From: Streptomyces sp. JJ36 | Lineage (GTDB): Bacteria; Actinomycetota; Actinomycetes; Streptomycetales; Streptomycetaceae | NCBI RefSeq assembly: GCF_021696945.1 | Contig: NZ_JACYHE010000053.1 | Span: 1 to 40,062 of the forward strand | Length of the DNA stretch: 40,062 bases | Reading direction: 5' to 3' | Shown: one piece after another, positions 39,177-40,062 of the stretch | How the letters are laid out: each line of letters opens with the position of its first letter | Position numbering within the stretch: position 1 is the first letter of the stretch | Made by a program: the position numbers and the translations under genes | Notes under the pieces: model-generated | What the model was told of the DNA's origin: nothing | What the model saw: the letters and a program-made list of their open reading frames with translations, nothing else | The model's database searches: none

Positions 39177-40062
39177 TCCCGGAGCCCTCCGCCCGGGCCC
39201 CGTCCCCCTTCAGCGAGTACAGGACCAGCGAGAAGACGGCCGGCGCCACGGTCAGCCGGTGCTGCGGCAGCACGCCCGGCCCGCAGGACTGGGAGCCGAT
39301 GCCGTGCAGCGCGTGGTCCAGATGCACCCACACCGTGTCGCCGGGCACCAGCTCGTCGGTGTGCGCGGCCGCGGCCAGCTCCTCGTCGGTCCAGCGCCGT
39401 GCGGTGAACCAGAACGGCTCCCTGCCGGCCGCGACCCGCAGCCCCGTCCCGGAGCCGTCGCGCAGCTCCGCCCACCGGACGCCGGCCCGGGCGCCGTTCT
39501 CCTGCGGCCGGACGTAGGGGGTCTGCAGCGCGTCGACCGCCGCCCGCCAGCGGCCCAGCCGCGCGGCGGCCCGGGTGTCCGGGTACGCCTCGCCGGGCCC
39601 GCCGCCGAACCACTCCGCGTGGCCGTACCGGGCGGGCAGCCCCAGCCGCACGCCCAGCCGGGGCAGGGTGCCCGGCCAGTCGCCCTCGGGGTGCACGGCG
39701 ACCTCCAGGCGCACCCCGTGCTCCCCCTCCGCGGTCCAGCGGCAGACCGTGCGCAGCGCCAGATCGGTGGCGGCCGGGGCGACCCGGGTACGCACGGTGA
39801 CACTGCTGCCGTCCGTCTCCACCCCGTCCACCCGGTGCCGCATCCGGTGCAGGCCCAGCGCGCGCCAGCCCGGGGCGTCCCGGGCCTCCGGCTGCCAGGG
39901 GGCGCCCTCGTCGTTGTCGGTCGGCGCCCGCCACACGGCCAGCCGGGGCGGGGCGGCGAACTCCAGACCGGCCAGCCGGCGCAGCGCGCCGGTCGCCGCG
40001 TCCAGCACGGCGGGCCCGGCCCGGACCGTCCCGTCCCGCTCCCGCACGGGCGCCGCGCCGGG
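39163..40062 (-). CDS. GH2 beta-galactosidase, C-terminal part (cut by window edge)
   Basis: The last 299 residues of a LacZ-type enzyme; the frame stays open to the window end, so the catalytic TIM barrel lies outside. Recognisable are the domain-5 start RLAVWRAPTDNDEGAPW, the sugar-site stretch HAEWFGGGPGEAYPDTRAAA, YVRPQENGARAGVRWAEL, and a beta-sandwich end (TVWVHLDHALHGIGSQSCGP). Hydrolyses terminal beta-galactosides. An internal GTG at 40047 is not the start. Tail-to-tail overlap of 14 nt with the DUF574 methyltransferase gene. Confidence 0.93.
   Translation of the reverse strand, partial: PGAAPVRERDGTVRAGPAVLDAATGALRRLAGLEFAAPPRLAVWRAPTDNDEGAPWQPEARDAPGWRALGLHRMRHRVDGVETDGSSVTVRTRVAPAATDLALRTVCRWTAEGEHGVRLEVAVHPEGDWPGTLPRLGVRLGLPARYGHAEWFGGGPGEAYPDTRAAARLGRWRAAVDALQTPYVRPQENGARAGVRWAELRDGSGTGLRVAAGREPFWFTARRWTDEELAAAAHTDELVPGDTVWVHLDHALHGIGSQSCGPGVLPQHRLTVAPAVFSLVLYSLKGDGARAEGSGISSS

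Overview
The window is chromosomal DNA of a high-GC actinomycete, almost certainly Streptomyces or a close relative. One 60-base line inside xylA (24421-24480) has 47 G+C. Third positions are nearly all G/C, GTG starts and 1-8 nt gene overlaps are common, and several families are streptomycete hallmarks: MatB malonyl-CoA synthetase, lipase maturation factor, a DUF397/XRE-DUF5753/anti-sigma ATPase trio, and a DUF574 methyltransferase. No tRNA, rRNA, CRISPR array or complete insertion sequence was seen.

Layout. (1) 46-4554, minus strand: an OmpR-type two-component system followed by a sulfotransferase, a small beta-rich unknown and a GT4 glycosyltransferase. This looks like a surface-glycan set in which the sulfotransferase also has its own promoter. 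(2) 4679-6668, plus strand: GT2 glycosyltransferase, DUF2064 transferase and SAM methyltransferase, coupled by GTGA overlaps, facing a polytopic GT-C-like membrane protein (6787-8142). (3) 8195-11668: a LysR regulator divergent from a creatinase-fold hydrolase that has lost the M24 metal ligands (ectoine-hydrolase-like) and a mandelate-racemase-subgroup enolase, probably an uncharacterised catabolic pair. (4) 11685-16205: lipase maturation factor, an orphan sugar-type binding lipoprotein, a decayed response-regulator remnant and a second sulfotransferase-like gene. (5) 16243-19126: matB coupled to a fused carboxyltransferase, a malonyl-CoA or methylmalonyl-CoA supply unit. (6) 19553-25179: secreted GH5 endoglucanase, ROK repressor, xylB and divergent xylA, a plant-polysaccharide and xylose region with visible candidate operators.

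(7) 25230-29369 is compositionally foreign: one line of 26221-26280 has only 28 G+C of 60. It begins with a roughly 0.9 kb stretch lacking convincing genes. That stretch holds a near-consensus promoter with a palindrome in its spacer, strong hairpins, and a possible 31-codon ORF. Three stop-start-coupled genes follow: a membrane protein with a Cys-containing exodomain, a second membrane protein and an ABC ATPase. This is the best candidate here for an undescribed system, though its function is unknown.

(8) 29370-32710: protein-L-isoaspartate methyltransferase, a conserved unknown, a MerR-PP2C fusion under a MerR-type 19-bp-spacer promoter, and a small 54-aa ORF immediately after it. (9) 32825-35374: polar amino-acid ABC importer. 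(10) 35558-39176: hydroxyacid dehydrogenase translationally coupled to an anti-sigma-type ATPase, divergent from XRE/DUF397/DUF574 genes. (11) 39163-40062: C-terminal part of a GH2 beta-galactosidase, cut by the window edge and overlapping the methyltransferase tail to tail.

A recurring detail is a TAGNNT or CATAGT -10 hexamer 6-7 nt upstream of an ATG or GTG, which suggests leaderless transcripts for at least three genes and possibly five.
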